Shown in pieces: positions 40,678-48,936 of a stretch of DNA of 64,000 nt. Origin of the DNA: Mycolicibacterium parafortuitum. GTDB lineage: Bacteria; Actinomycetota; Actinomycetes; Mycobacteriales; Mycobacteriaceae. The number at the start of each line of letters is the position of its first letter. The first letter of the stretch is position 1. Both the position numbers and the translations under genes were made by a program. The notes below the pieces were generated by a model. It ran no database searches and was not told the origin of the DNA. It saw only the letters and a program-made list of their open reading frames with translations. The DNA lies in the NCBI RefSeq assembly GCF_002086815.1, contig NZ_MVID01000017.1, positions 1-64,000 on the forward strand. The letters are read 5' to 3'.

Positions 40678-41685
40678 TCAGCCGTGACGGTGGATCGTGT
40701 AGTCGATCAGGCTGGCCAGCGCGTGGCGGCCGGGACCGTCGGGCAACTGGGCCAGCTCGAGCTCGGCTTCCTTGGCGTAACCGATCACGGTCTCCTTGGC
40801 CTTGCGAATGCCCTGCGAGCCGCGCAGCAGGCGCAGCGCCTCGGCGACCTCGTCGTCGTCGGTGACGGGGCCGCGCAGCAACTCCCGCAGCCGGTCGGCG
40901 TCCGGGCCGGTTTCGCGCAGCGCGTACAACACCGGCAGGGTGTGCACCCCTTCACGCAAGTCCGTGCCAGGCAGCTTGCCCGACTCGTCGGCGTCGCTGT
41001 CGATGTCGATGATGTCGTCGGAGATCTGGAACGCGGTGCCAACGATCCCGCCCAGCTTCGCCAGCCGCTCGATCTGATCCTCGTCGGAGCCGGAGAACGT
41101 CGCACCGAACCGGCCCGACGCCGAGATCAGGCAGGCCGTCTTCTCGTAGACCACCTTCAGGTAGTGCTCGACCGAATCGACCTGATCGGCGGCGCCGCGG
41201 GTCTCCCGCATCTGGCCGGTGACCAGCAGCGCGAACGTGTCGGCGATGATGCGCACCGCCTCCGGACCCAGCCGGCTGGTCAGCCGTGACGCCGTCGCGA
41301 ACAGGTAGTCGCCGGCCAGGATCGCGATGTTGTTGCCCCAGCGGGCGTTGGCACTGGGCGCACCGCGGCGGACCTGCGCCTCGTCCATCACGTCGTCGTG
41401 GTACAGCGTGGCCAGGTGCACCAGCTCGATGACCGCCCCGGCCACCGTGACCTGCCACGCGTCCGGGTCGGGGCCCAGCTGCGCGGACAGCACGGTGAAC
41501 AGCGGACGGAAGCGCTTCCCGCCGGCCTGGAAGAGATGGTTGACCGCCTCGGCCATCAGGACGTCGGCTTTGCCCAGCTCTTCGGACATCAGGGCCTCGA
41601 TACGGGCAACCCCGTCGCGGACGTCCTGGGCGAATTGGGCATCGCCGAAGTCCACTCCCGCCACCACGTTCGCCGGTGTCCTCAC
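40678..41685 (-). CDS. grcC1: Polyprenyl diphosphate synthase (menaquinone side chain)
   Basis: Trans-prenyltransferase of 335 aa. The two aspartate-rich motifs are present: DDVMDE near 97-102 and DDIIDID near 218-224, with the GGKRFRP substrate motif near 55. It makes the long isoprenoid diphosphate that MenA attaches to the naphthoquinone ring. The product length cannot be read directly from the sequence. The GTG start at 41685 faces the menJ ATG across only 21 bp. The order grcC1-htpX is conserved with Rv0562-Rv0563. Confidence 0.94.
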   Translation of the reverse strand: MRTPANVVAGVDFGDAQFAQDVRDGVARIEALMSEELGKADVLMAEAVNHLFQAGGKRFRPLFTVLSAQLGPDPDAWQVTVAGAVIELVHLATLYHDDVMDEAQVRRGAPSANARWGNNIAILAGDYLFATASRLTSRLGPEAVRIIADTFALLVTGQMRETRGAADQVDSVEHYLKVVYEKTACLISASGRFGATFSGSDEDQIERLAKLGGIVGTAFQISDDIIDIDSDADESGKLPGTDLREGVHTLPVLYALRETGPDADRLRELLRGPVTDDDEVAEALRLLRGSQGIRKAKETVIGYAKEAELELAQLPDGPGRHALASLIDYTIHRHG

Positions 41686-41706
41686 ACAGCCAACATACTG
41701 TGAGAC

Positions 41707-42957
41707 ATGGACTCAGCGGCGGCCGGAGCTAGCCCGGCGACCTCCAGCGCCGATGTCGTGGTGGTCGGCGCCGGACCTGCCGGGTCGTCGGCGGCGGCGT
41801 GGGCGGCCCGGGCCGGGCACGACGTGTTGGTGGTCGACTCCGCGCAGTTTCCCCGCGACAAGGCCTGCGGGGACGGGCTGACGCCGCGGGCGATCGCCGA
41901 GATGCGGCGGCTGGGCCTGGGGCCGTGGCTGGAGGGGCGCATCGCCCACCGCGGGCTGCGGATGTCGGGGTTCGGCTCGGACGTCGAGGTGCCGTGGCCG
42001 GGGCCGTCGTTCCCGGCGTCGTCCAGCGCGGTGCCGCGCACCGAGCTCGACGAGCGGATCCGGCTGGTCGCCGTCGACGACGGCGCGAAGATGAAGCTGG
42101 GCGTCAAGGCGGTCTCGGTGGAGCGGGATTCGTCGGGCCGGGTCTCGGCGGTGGTGCTGGACTCCGGCGAGGTGGTGCGGTGCTCGTCGCTGATCGTGGC
42201 CGACGGGGCACGCTCCACGCTGGGACGCGTGCTGGGCAGGCAGTGGCACAAGGAGACCGTCTACGGCGTCGCGATCCGCGGCTACATCGGCACGCCGCGC
42301 TCCGACGAGGAGTGGATCACCTCACATCTGGAGCTGCGCTCCCCCGCCGGTGAGGTGCTGCCCGGATACGGCTGGATCTTCCCGCTCGGCAACGGTGAGG
42401 TGAACATCGGCGTCGGCGCCCTGGCCACCGCGAAACGCCCGGCCGATGCGGCGCTGCGGCCACTGCTGTCGTACTACACGGACCTGCGCCGCGCCGAGTG
42501 GGGCTTCGACGGCGAGGCGCGCGCGCCGTTGTCGGCGCTGCTGCCGATGGGCGGCGCGGTGTCCGGGGTGGCCGGGCCGAACTGGATGCTGATCGGCGAT
42601 GCCGCGGCGTGCGTGAACCCGCTCAACGGCGAGGGCATCGACTACGGGCTGGAGACCGGGCGGCTGGCCGCCGCACTGCTCGGGTCCGGGCCGTATACGT
42701 CGGCATGGCCGGCGCTGCTGCACGAGCACTACGCGCAGGGGTTCTCGGTGGCGCGCCGGCTGGCGTTGCTGCTGACGTTCCCGCGGTTTCTGCCCGCGGC
42801 GGGCCCGCTGGCGATGCGGTCGTCGGCGTTGATGAAGATCGCGGTGCGGGTGATGGGCAACTTCGTCACCGACGAGGACGCCGACGCGGTGGCCCGGATC
42901 TGGCGCGGCGCGGGCCGACTGTCGGGCCGCATCGACGAGCGCCGCCCGTTCTCGTGA
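41707..42957 (+). CDS. menJ: Menaquinone side-chain reductase MenJ (geranylgeranyl reductase family)
   Basis: FAD-dependent reductase of 416 aa that saturates one isoprene unit of menaquinone-9. The FAD motif VVVGAGPAGSSAAAW starts near 18. The PRDKACGDGLTPRAI segment (about 49-63) carries the cysteine typical of geranylgeranyl reductases. The second FAD motif is LIGDAAACVNPLNGEGIDYGLE near 297. Corresponds to Rv0561c. A hairpin-forming 33-nt element lies 17 bp after the stop. Confidence 0.93.
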   Translation: MDSAAAGASPATSSADVVVVGAGPAGSSAAAWAARAGHDVLVVDSAQFPRDKACGDGLTPRAIAEMRRLGLGPWLEGRIAHRGLRMSGFGSDVEVPWPGPSFPASSSAVPRTELDERIRLVAVDDGAKMKLGVKAVSVERDSSGRVSAVVLDSGEVVRCSSLIVADGARSTLGRVLGRQWHKETVYGVAIRGYIGTPRSDEEWITSHLELRSPAGEVLPGYGWIFPLGNGEVNIGVGALATAKRPADAALRPLLSYYTDLRRAEWGFDGEARAPLSALLPMGGAVSGVAGPNWMLIGDAAACVNPLNGEGIDYGLETGRLAAALLGSGPYTSAWPALLHEHYAQGFSVARRLALLLTFPRFLPAAGPLAMRSSALMKIAVRVMGNFVTDEDADAVARIWRGAGRLSGRIDERRPFS

Positions 42958-42974
42958 GGACCGTCCCCCCTCTG

Positions 42975-43007
42975 GCGCGAGCGTGCGAGTCTGCGGGCGA
43001 CACGCCG
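42975..43007 (+). repeat. 33-nt 3' element, copy A (after menJ)
   Basis: GC-rich element beginning GCGCGAGCGTGCG and ending GACACGCCG, 17 bp past the menJ stop. It matches copy B after menG at 31 of 33 positions in the same orientation relative to the upstream gene. Inner arms GCGAGTC/GACACGC can fold with one mismatch. Confidence 0.75.
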
Positions 43008-43045
43008 TCACCGTCGGCTACGACGCGCACACTCGGGCGGCGGCG

Positions 43046-43477
43046 GTGACGTCGGTCTACCGCGCACCGTTGCGCTCCCGCAGCGACGACGTCGCGTTCG
43101 ACCTGACCTTCGACCGCGCGCAGGCGTTGGGGCTGTGCGGATTCGGCCGGTTCGGCGACGCCGAGCGGCTGGCGCGGCGGGTGGAGAGGTTCGCCGACGT
43201 GCCCGACGGGTCGTTCGTGTGGACGCGTGACCCCGACGGCCTGTACCGGCTGGGCCGGATCGACGGGCCCTATGCCTACGACGCCGACGGCGAGGCCGTC
43301 GACCTCGTCCACGTCCGACCGTGCCAGTGGCTCGATATCGCGTTCAGCGAATCCCGTTGCCCGGCAGCGGTGATCGCGACGTTCGGACGCGGCGGACGGA
43401 ACTTCCAGCAGATCAACGACGACCACGTCGGCGAGGAATCGACTCGAATATGGGGACAGTCTTTGCGACGCCCGTAG
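43046..43477 (+). CDS. Hypothetical protein, 143 aa
   Basis: Protein of unknown family that reads as a beta-rich domain: VWTRDPDGLYRLGRIDGPYA near 70-90, then DLVHVRPCQWLDI and AVIATFGRGGRNFQQIND. The style is reminiscent of PUA/EVE-like or restriction-related domains, but I cannot name it. The frame is open to 42983; however, its first codons are made of the 33-nt repeat, so the GTG at 43046 is preferred. Third-position GC supports coding. Confidence 0.6.
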   Translation: MTSVYRAPLRSRSDDVAFDLTFDRAQALGLCGFGRFGDAERLARRVERFADVPDGSFVWTRDPDGLYRLGRIDGPYAYDADGEAVDLVHVRPCQWLDIAFSESRCPAAVIATFGRGGRNFQQINDDHVGEESTRIWGQSLRRP

Positions 43478-43648
43478 ACGCCGAGCACACGCGCGATACC
43501 GCGACGCGCGCCTGAACGGCCACTTGGGGACCCTGAACAGCAGACGGTCTCGTAGCCTGAACCCTGGACGGTTTCACGCCGGGCCGGTTGCCGGTACCCG
43601 TGGTGGCCGCCCGCTCGCCCGGCACCGATGCTCAACCCGGAGGTAGCA

Positions 43649-44131
43649 GTGACCAACCTGAGTGAACCCCACGAGCAGCACGGCGACCCCAAACCTGCCC
43701 CGCGGCAGGTCATCGCCTCGTTCGACAACTACGCCGACGCACAGCGGTTGGTCGACCGGATGTCGGACGGCGGCTTTCCTGTCGAGCACGTGCGCATCAT
43801 CGGCGACGAATTGCGCACGGTCGAACGCGTCGTCGGGCGGATGACGAAGGGCAGGGCGGCGTTCGCGGGTGCTGCCAGCGGTGCCTGGTTCGGGTTGTTC
43901 ATCGGTCTGCTGCTGGCGATCTTCACCGTCGGGCCCGTGTGGATCGTGACGATGCTGACGGCTCTGGTGATCGGCACGTTCTGGGGAGGCGTGTTCGGTT
44001 TCGTCGCCCATGTCGCCACCGGAGGCGAGCGGGACTTCGACAGCGTCAAGTCACTCGAGGCACGTCGCTACGACGTCTGCGTCTCAGCCGAGTTCGCCGC
44101 CCAGGCGGCACGGTTTACCCAAGCTCCCTGA
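43649..44131 (+). CDS. General-stress-protein-17M-like membrane protein
   Basis: Protein of 160 aa. The cytosolic N-terminal region (VIASFDNYADAQRLVDRMSD, FPVEHVRIIGDEL) matches the YflT/GS17M domain. Two hydrophobic helices with glycine-rich motifs (AAFAGAASGAWFGLFIGLLL and LVIGTFWGGVFGF) follow, then a short C-terminal domain. The role is unknown; related proteins are stress-induced. The GTG at 43649 has GGAGG upstream and is preferred to the ATG-led longer frame at 43628. Confidence 0.82.
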   Translation: MTNLSEPHEQHGDPKPAPRQVIASFDNYADAQRLVDRMSDGGFPVEHVRIIGDELRTVERVVGRMTKGRAAFAGAASGAWFGLFIGLLLAIFTVGPVWIVTMLTALVIGTFWGGVFGFVAHVATGGERDFDSVKSLEARRYDVCVSAEFAAQAARFTQAP

Positions 44132-44191
44132 CGAACAACGCGGGTGGGTCTGCCCACACCGTCGGATCTCATCCAAGCCCTGACCCGCTTG

Positions 44192-45250
44192 TCAGCCCAG
44201 GGATTTCGCGAAACCGCTGACGTCGCGCACGCTCGCGGCGAACACGTCCGGCATCGCGCTCCCGAACAGCAGATCGCCGCCGTGGCAGGTGCCTGCCACC
44301 ACCCGTCCGACGGTCGGCACGCCGGCGCGCAGCAGCCTCCGGTAGTACTGCAGCCCCTCGTCGCGCAGCGGGTCCAGCTCGTTGACCGAGATCACATGCG
44401 GTGGAAGGCCTTTGAGATCCTCATCGGTGGCCATCGACGCCCAGCACGTCGCGTCCCCGGAATGCGTCCCGTCAGGGTCGTACAGGGAGCCCAGCAGAGC
44501 CAGTTGTTCGCAGCTGATGAAGTAGCCGTCGTTCTCTTTCAGCGACGGCAGGTCCTCGCAGTCCTGCTGCCACCGGTTCGAGATGTACGGGCACTGCGCG
44601 TAGAAGCCGGCGATCTCGCCGATCCAGCCGTCCCGTTTCGCCTTGTGCGCCAACGTCAACGTCAGGTTTCCGCCGCCGGACTCCCCGGAGACGACAAGAT
44701 GGCTGATGCCGAGTGCGTCGCGGTGGCTGCCGGCCCAGCGCGTCGCGGCTGCGCAGTCGTTGAGTCCGGCCGGGTACGGGTGCGGGCCTAATTTGCCTGC
44801 GGAGTTGCGGAATTCGACACCGACGACCACCACGCCCGTCGCCGCGAGATGTTCACGCAGCAGGACGTAGGCCCGGTCAGCCGCGCTGGCGATCGCCATG
44901 CCGCCGCCGTGCAGGTGCACGATGCCGGGCAGCGGCGCCGACGCGTCGTCGGGCCGGCTGACGTAGACGGTGATGTCGTTGCCGTCGGCGCCGGCGATGG
45001 TCGATGCCGTCGTGGTCACGCCGGAGGCGGCGGGCAGGTCGGTGCCGAGGGCCTCGAAGACCGCGCCAACCGCTTCCTCGCTCATCGCCGCGAACGCGTA
45101 GCGGTCCTGCAGCGGCGAGTCGACGGTGAGGCCGCTCGACGGCAGTCGGCCGTCGAGGCCGAACCGGGCGAACGCCTCGACCATGCGTGGGTCGGAGCGC
45201 GGGTCGGTGCTGAGGGTGGCGTCGGGATCAGCGTGGCGTCCGAGGAGCAT
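44192..45250 (-). CDS. Alpha/beta hydrolase, hormone-sensitive-lipase family
   Basis: Esterase/lipase of 352 aa. The oxyanion motif HLHGGG lies near 113, the nucleophile GESGGG near 190, the catalytic Asp in NELDPLRDEG near 290 and His in TCHGGD near 320. The N-terminal 80-residue cap is typical of HSL/LipN-type enzymes. Substrate unknown, probably short-chain esters. The ATG start is at 45250. It lies between menJ and menG but on its own transcription unit. Confidence 0.9.
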   Translation of the reverse strand: MLLGRHADPDATLSTDPRSDPRMVEAFARFGLDGRLPSSGLTVDSPLQDRYAFAAMSEEAVGAVFEALGTDLPAASGVTTTASTIAGADGNDITVYVSRPDDASAPLPGIVHLHGGGMAIASAADRAYVLLREHLAATGVVVVGVEFRNSAGKLGPHPYPAGLNDCAAATRWAGSHRDALGISHLVVSGESGGGNLTLTLAHKAKRDGWIGEIAGFYAQCPYISNRWQQDCEDLPSLKENDGYFISCEQLALLGSLYDPDGTHSGDATCWASMATDEDLKGLPPHVISVNELDPLRDEGLQYYRRLLRAGVPTVGRVVAGTCHGGDLLFGSAMPDVFAASVRDVSGFAKSLG

Positions 45251-45327
45251 GCCGTGACGCTAGCGCCGCCGGGCGTGCGAGCGTGCGGTTTCTCGGTGCC
45301 GAGCGTGCGCGATGTGGCCCAAAAACG

Positions 45328-45360
45328 CGGCGTGTCGGCCGCAGACACGCACGCTCGCGC
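45328..45360 (-). repeat. 33-nt 3' element, copy B (after menG)
   Basis: Minus-strand element beginning GCGCGAGCGTGCG and ending GACACGCCG, 18 bp past the menG stop. Arms GCGTGTC/GACACGC pair perfectly around a 7-nt loop. It differs from copy A at two positions, and one of those restores a base pair missing in copy A. Confidence 0.75.
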
Positions 45361-45378
45361 AGGAGGTGAGGGTGAGGG

Positions 45379-46065
45379 TCAGGGTTTGGTCGCGGCGTGC
45401 AGCGCGACGATGCCGCCGGTGAGGTTGCGCCAGCGCACGTCGGACCAGCCGGCAGCCTCGATGCGGCGGGCGAGCTCGGCCTGATCGGGCCAGGCACGGA
45501 TGGACTCCGCCAGATAGACGTAGGCGTCCGGATTCGACGACACCGCCGTGGCCATCGCCGGCAGCGCCTTCATCAGGTACTCCTTGTAGACCGTCGAGAA
45601 CACCCCGTTGGTCGGCGTGGAGAACTCGCACACCACCAGCCGTCCGCCCGGCCGCGTCACCCGCGCCATCTCCCGCAGCCCCGCCGAGTGGTCGACGACG
45701 TTGCGCAGCCCGAAGCTGATCGTCACCGCGTCGAACACCCCGTCGGCGAACGGCAGCCGGGTCGCGTCCCCGGCCACCTTCGGCACCCGGCGCGACGCGC
45801 CCGCGGCCAGCATCCCGACCGAGAAGTCCGCGGCCACACACCACGCCCCCGAGCTGGCCAGCTCCACGGTCGAGACCGCGGTGCCCGCGGCCAGGTCGAG
45901 CACCTTGTCGGTCGGCGAGAGCCGCAGCGCCTCGCGGGTGGCGCGCCGCCAGAACCGGTCCTGGCCCAGCGACAGCACGGTGTTGGTCAGGTCGTAGCGC
46001 CGCGCGACCCCGTCGAACATCGACGCCACTTCATGGGGGTTCTTCTCCAGCGAGGCGCGGTTCAC
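45379..46065 (-). CDS. menG: Demethylmenaquinone methyltransferase
   Basis: SAM-dependent methyltransferase of 228 aa for the last step of menaquinone synthesis (UbiE/MenG family). The SAM motif VLDLAAGTAVSTVEL begins near 55, and the family signatures YDLTNTVLSLGQD and TISFGLRNV are present. It aligns along its length with M. tuberculosis MenG (Rv0558) from memory, which sets the start at the GTG (VNRASLEK) at 46065 rather than the longer frame. Confidence 0.96.
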   Translation of the reverse strand: MNRASLEKNPHEVASMFDGVARRYDLTNTVLSLGQDRFWRRATREALRLSPTDKVLDLAAGTAVSTVELASSGAWCVAADFSVGMLAAGASRRVPKVAGDATRLPFADGVFDAVTISFGLRNVVDHSAGLREMARVTRPGGRLVVCEFSTPTNGVFSTVYKEYLMKALPAMATAVSSNPDAYVYLAESIRAWPDQAELARRIEAAGWSDVRWRNLTGGIVALHAATKP

Positions 46066-46158
46066 GCAGCCGAACGTATCAGGCAACCGGCTGGGGGTTC
46101 CCTGTGCGCCGGTGGGCGCGGGGAATCAAATCCGCCATTGCGGGCATTGATCCCGAGC

Positions 46159-46983
46159 ATGAGCGAAAAAGTCTGGTTCATCACCGGCGCATCGCGCGGG
46201 TTCGGCCGTGAGTGGACGATCGCCGCACTTGAGCGCGGTGACAAGGTGGCCGCCACCGTCCGCGACCTGTCCACTCTCGACGACCTGTCCGCCAAGGACG
46301 GCGACGCGCTGCTGCCGCTGAAACTCGACGTCACCGACCGCGACGCCGACTTCGCCGCGGTCAAACAGGCTCACGACCACTTCGGCCGGCTCGACATCGT
46401 CGTCAACAACGCCGGCTACGGCCAGTTCGGCTTCATCGAGGAGCTGTCCGAACAGGACGCGCGCGACCAGTTCGAGACGAACGTGTTCGGCGCGCTGTGG
46501 ATCACCCAGGCGGCGCTGCCGTTCCTGCGGGCCCAGCGCAGCGGCCACATCATCCAGGTGTCCTCGATCGGCGGTATCACCGCATTCCCGAACGTCGGCA
46601 TCTACCACGCGTCGAAGTGGGCGCTGGAGGGCTTCTCCCAGGCGTTGGCCCAGGAGGTCGCCGAGTTCGGCGTGCACGTCACGCTGATCGAGCCCGGCGG
46701 ATTCGACACCGACTGGGCCGGATCGTCGGCCCGGCGCGCTCCCGAACTGCCCGACTACGCCGACGCGCACCGCAAGTCGCAGGCTGAACGCTCGTCACGC
46801 AACGCCAAGCCCGGCGACCCGCAGGCCTCGGCGGCGGCGCTGCTCAAGGTGGTCGACGCCTCCCCGCCGCCGCTGCGGGTGTTCTTCGGCGAGGTTCCGC
46901 TCGGGCTGGCCAAGGCCGACTACGAAAGCCGGCTTGCGAACTGGGAGAAGTGGCAGCCCGTCGCGGTCGAGGCGCAGGGCTGA
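46159..46983 (+). CDS. Short-chain dehydrogenase/reductase
   Basis: SDR of 274 aa. TGASRGFG lies at 9-16, NNAG at 83-86, catalytic Ser near 136, and YHASK with Tyr149 and Lys153. The ATVRD segment after beta-2 suggests NADPH. Its substrate is unknown. It is divergent from menG and runs into a small membrane-protein gene 5 bp downstream, so the two are probably one operon. Confidence 0.92.
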   Translation: MSEKVWFITGASRGFGREWTIAALERGDKVAATVRDLSTLDDLSAKDGDALLPLKLDVTDRDADFAAVKQAHDHFGRLDIVVNNAGYGQFGFIEELSEQDARDQFETNVFGALWITQAALPFLRAQRSGHIIQVSSIGGITAFPNVGIYHASKWALEGFSQALAQEVAEFGVHVTLIEPGGFDTDWAGSSARRAPELPDYADAHRKSQAERSSRNAKPGDPQASAAALLKVVDASPPPLRVFFGEVPLGLAKADYESRLANWEKWQPVAVEAQG

Positions 46984-46988
46984 CGGCG

Positions 46989-47174
46989 ATGGTCCGCGTC
47001 CAGCGTTCAGGACGCGCGTCGCTCTACGGGATGCTGCTGACGGCTGCGGCGGTGCTGTTGTGCTGGCCCGCGACGGCCATCTCGGTGACCTGGGTGGCCG
47101 CGACGGTGTACCTGACCGCGGCGCTGGCGGCGTCGGCCGGGTTCGCGATGACGCTGCGCGGTGCGCAGACCTAG
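46989..47174 (+). CDS. Small two-helix membrane protein, 61 aa
   Basis: Short protein with a basic start (MVRVQRSGRASLYG) and two hydrophobic helices (LLTAAAVLLCW and VTWVAATVYLTAALAASAGFA). It follows the SDR stop by 5 bp, so it is probably translated from the same mRNA. No family is recognised. It is convergent with the methyltransferase gene at 47177. Confidence 0.65.
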   Translation: MVRVQRSGRASLYGMLLTAAAVLLCWPATAISVTWVAATVYLTAALAASAGFAMTLRGAQT

Positions 47175-47176
47175 GC

Positions 47177-48010
47177 TCAGCCGAATTCGAGCAGGGTGTA
47201 GGCGCCGCGGTAGTTCTTCAGCGGCTTGAACCGCCAGAACGCCGGAAACACCTTCTCGAAGAAGAAGCCCCTGCCCTGCGGCATCGGCAGGTCGTGGACG
47301 GCCTTGATGCCGGGCACGGTGTGCACCAGGTCGGCCAGCTGCGCCGCCGACAGGCTGAACGGCATCGGCGGCACCCGGTACCGCGACGACGAGCGCACCC
47401 CCTTGGGCGCGAACTTCTTCACCATCACCGGCGGCAGGTCGAAGATCATCTGCCCGCCCGGGAACCGGCTCGCGCAGGCGGTGATCAGTCCCATCGCCTC
47501 ATCGGGTTGCAGGTACATCAGCAGACCCTCGGCGGTGATCAGCACGCCGTTGCTCGGGTCGACGGCGTCCATCCAGCTGTAGTCCAGCGCGGACTGCGCC
47601 AGCGTGGTGATGCGCGGCGATCCGGGCAGCACCCGCTTGCGCAGCGCGATGATGGGTTCGAGATCGACGGTGACCCACCGGAACCGGGCGTTCGGTATGG
47701 CGGCGTCGAGCCGGAAGAACGTGGTCTGCAGACCCTCGGCGAGCGCGACGACGGTCGCGTCCGGGTGCTGCGCGAGGAAGGACTTGGTCGCCCGGTCGAA
47801 CGCCAACGACCGCAGGGCCATCTCCTGGCCCTTGCGTTTACCGAACTTGTCGAAGTCGAAGTCGATCGAGTCGACCACCCGCACCGCCATCGGATCGTCG
47901 ATGATCGCGTGCGGGTGCCGCGCCTGATAGGCGCGGCCGTTGAGGGTCAGCAGCGCCGTCTCTGAGACGCCGGCCAGCGCGCTGGCGTCGATCTTGCCGT
48001 CGGGTTCCAC
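47177..48010 (-). CDS. Class I SAM-dependent methyltransferase, LCM family
   Basis: Protein of 277 aa. The fold resembles leucine carboxyl methyltransferases, a family expanded in mycobacteria for small-molecule methylation. Features are LNGRAYQARHPHAIIDDPMA near 25, VVALAEGLQTTFFRL as the SAM loop near 85, TVDLEPIIALRKRVL and ITAEGLLMYLQPDEA. The usual GxGxG is replaced by AEGLQ. Its substrate is unknown. It lies directly downstream of the CoxIV/CoxIII operon on the same strand, with a 25-bp gap. Confidence 0.85.
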   Translation of the reverse strand: MEPDGKIDASALAGVSETALLTLNGRAYQARHPHAIIDDPMAVRVVDSIDFDFDKFGKRKGQEMALRSLAFDRATKSFLAQHPDATVVALAEGLQTTFFRLDAAIPNARFRWVTVDLEPIIALRKRVLPGSPRITTLAQSALDYSWMDAVDPSNGVLITAEGLLMYLQPDEAMGLITACASRFPGGQMIFDLPPVMVKKFAPKGVRSSSRYRVPPMPFSLSAAQLADLVHTVPGIKAVHDLPMPQGRGFFFEKVFPAFWRFKPLKNYRGAYTLLEFG

Positions 48011-48035
48011 CCCACGAATCTACCGACAGCCGGTA

Positions 48036-48329
48036 TCAGACCAGATAGATGGCGAAGACGACGGCGAACAGCAGGATCAGCCACGCCGCCAGCGACCGCC
48101 TCAGCCAGCGCGGCGCGGTGTGCACCTCCATGAAGTTCCGGACGATCAGGTGCACCTTGACCAGGGTGAGGGCGAGCACCAGCACGGTGATCGCGGTGCT
48201 CGGCGCGACGGTCTCGGTGAAGTGCGCGGGGGCCAGCCACCAGGACCCGACGGTGATCGCGGTCAGCACCGCCCACGTCCATGTGATGACGCGGATGCCG
48301 GAGCCGGGTGTGGTGGTGGTGTCGGTCAT
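48036..48329 (-). CDS. Cytochrome c oxidase subunit IV-type membrane protein
   Basis: Protein of 97 aa with three helices (WTWAVLTAITVGSWWLAP, TAITVLVLALTLVKVHLIVR, LAAWLILLFAVVFAIYLV) and the conserved LVKVHLIVRNFMEV segment of prokaryotic CoxIV (COX4_pro). Alone it has no redox centre. It starts 2 bp after the CoxIII-type stop with GAGGTGACG as ribosome binding site. No subunit I or II is nearby, so it may serve a non-canonical complex. Confidence 0.85.
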   Translation of the reverse strand: MTDTTTTPGSGIRVITWTWAVLTAITVGSWWLAPAHFTETVAPSTAITVLVLALTLVKVHLIVRNFMEVHTAPRWLRRSLAAWLILLFAVVFAIYLV

Positions 48330-48331
48330 CG

Positions 48332-48928
48332 TCACCTCATCACGTAGAGCAGACCGAAGATGATCACCCACAGCAGGTCGACCATGTGCCAGTACACCGC
48401 CCCGGTCTCGACCATGGATATCCTGCGCCGGAACGGGTTCCGCAGTTCGCGTACCACGACCCCGAGCACGATCAACCCGATCAGCACATGCACCAGGTGC
48501 ACACCGGTCAGCACGTAGTAGAAGGCGAAGAACATCTCCGAGTTGGTATGTCCCGTAATGATCTTGGCGTACCACTCGTAACCCTTGAACGCGATGAACA
48601 GCAGCCCGCACAGCCCACCGCCGTAGATGTAGTTGATCGCCTGCCGGTGGGATCCGGCGCGGGCGGCCAGCACGCTGCGCGCGACGAACCAGGAGCTGGT
48701 CAGCAGGATGACGGTGTTGAGCACGCCGATGTTGATGTCGAGATGCTGCTGGGCGGCCAGGAATCCGCCGGGGTCCATGGTCCGGTAGATCATGTAGACG
48801 ACGAAATAGCCGGCGAAGATGACCAGGTCGCCGAGCACCATCACCCACATGTGCACGTCGCCGGGCAGGTGGCCTTCGCCGGGACGACGGTCCGGTCGGG
48901 TCTCGGAGATCGATTCCGATTGCGTCAT
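48332..48928 (-). CDS. Cytochrome c oxidase subunit III-type (NorE-like) membrane protein
   Basis: Protein of 198 aa with about five helices, the size of short NorE/CoxIII proteins. Conserved features are HMWVMVLGDLVIFAGYF near 27-45, YYVLTGVHLVHVLIG near 135 and VYWHMVDLLWVIIFGLLYV at the end. Subunit III normally stabilises the catalytic oxidase or NO reductase subunit, which is absent here. The start is the ATG at 48928, 8 bp after the upstream stop. Third gene of the TetR-flanked operon. Confidence 0.88.
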   Translation of the reverse strand: MTQSESISETRPDRRPGEGHLPGDVHMWVMVLGDLVIFAGYFVVYMIYRTMDPGGFLAAQQHLDINIGVLNTVILLTSSWFVARSVLAARAGSHRQAINYIYGGGLCGLLFIAFKGYEWYAKIITGHTNSEMFFAFYYVLTGVHLVHVLIGLIVLGVVVRELRNPFRRRISMVETGAVYWHMVDLLWVIIFGLLYVMR

Positions 48929-48936
48929 GGCGCCTT

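Noticed and set aside
45361..45390. G-run cluster suggesting a G-quadruplex after menG
   Set aside because: It has only three GGG runs, so a stable four-layer quadruplex cannot be supported from this sequence.
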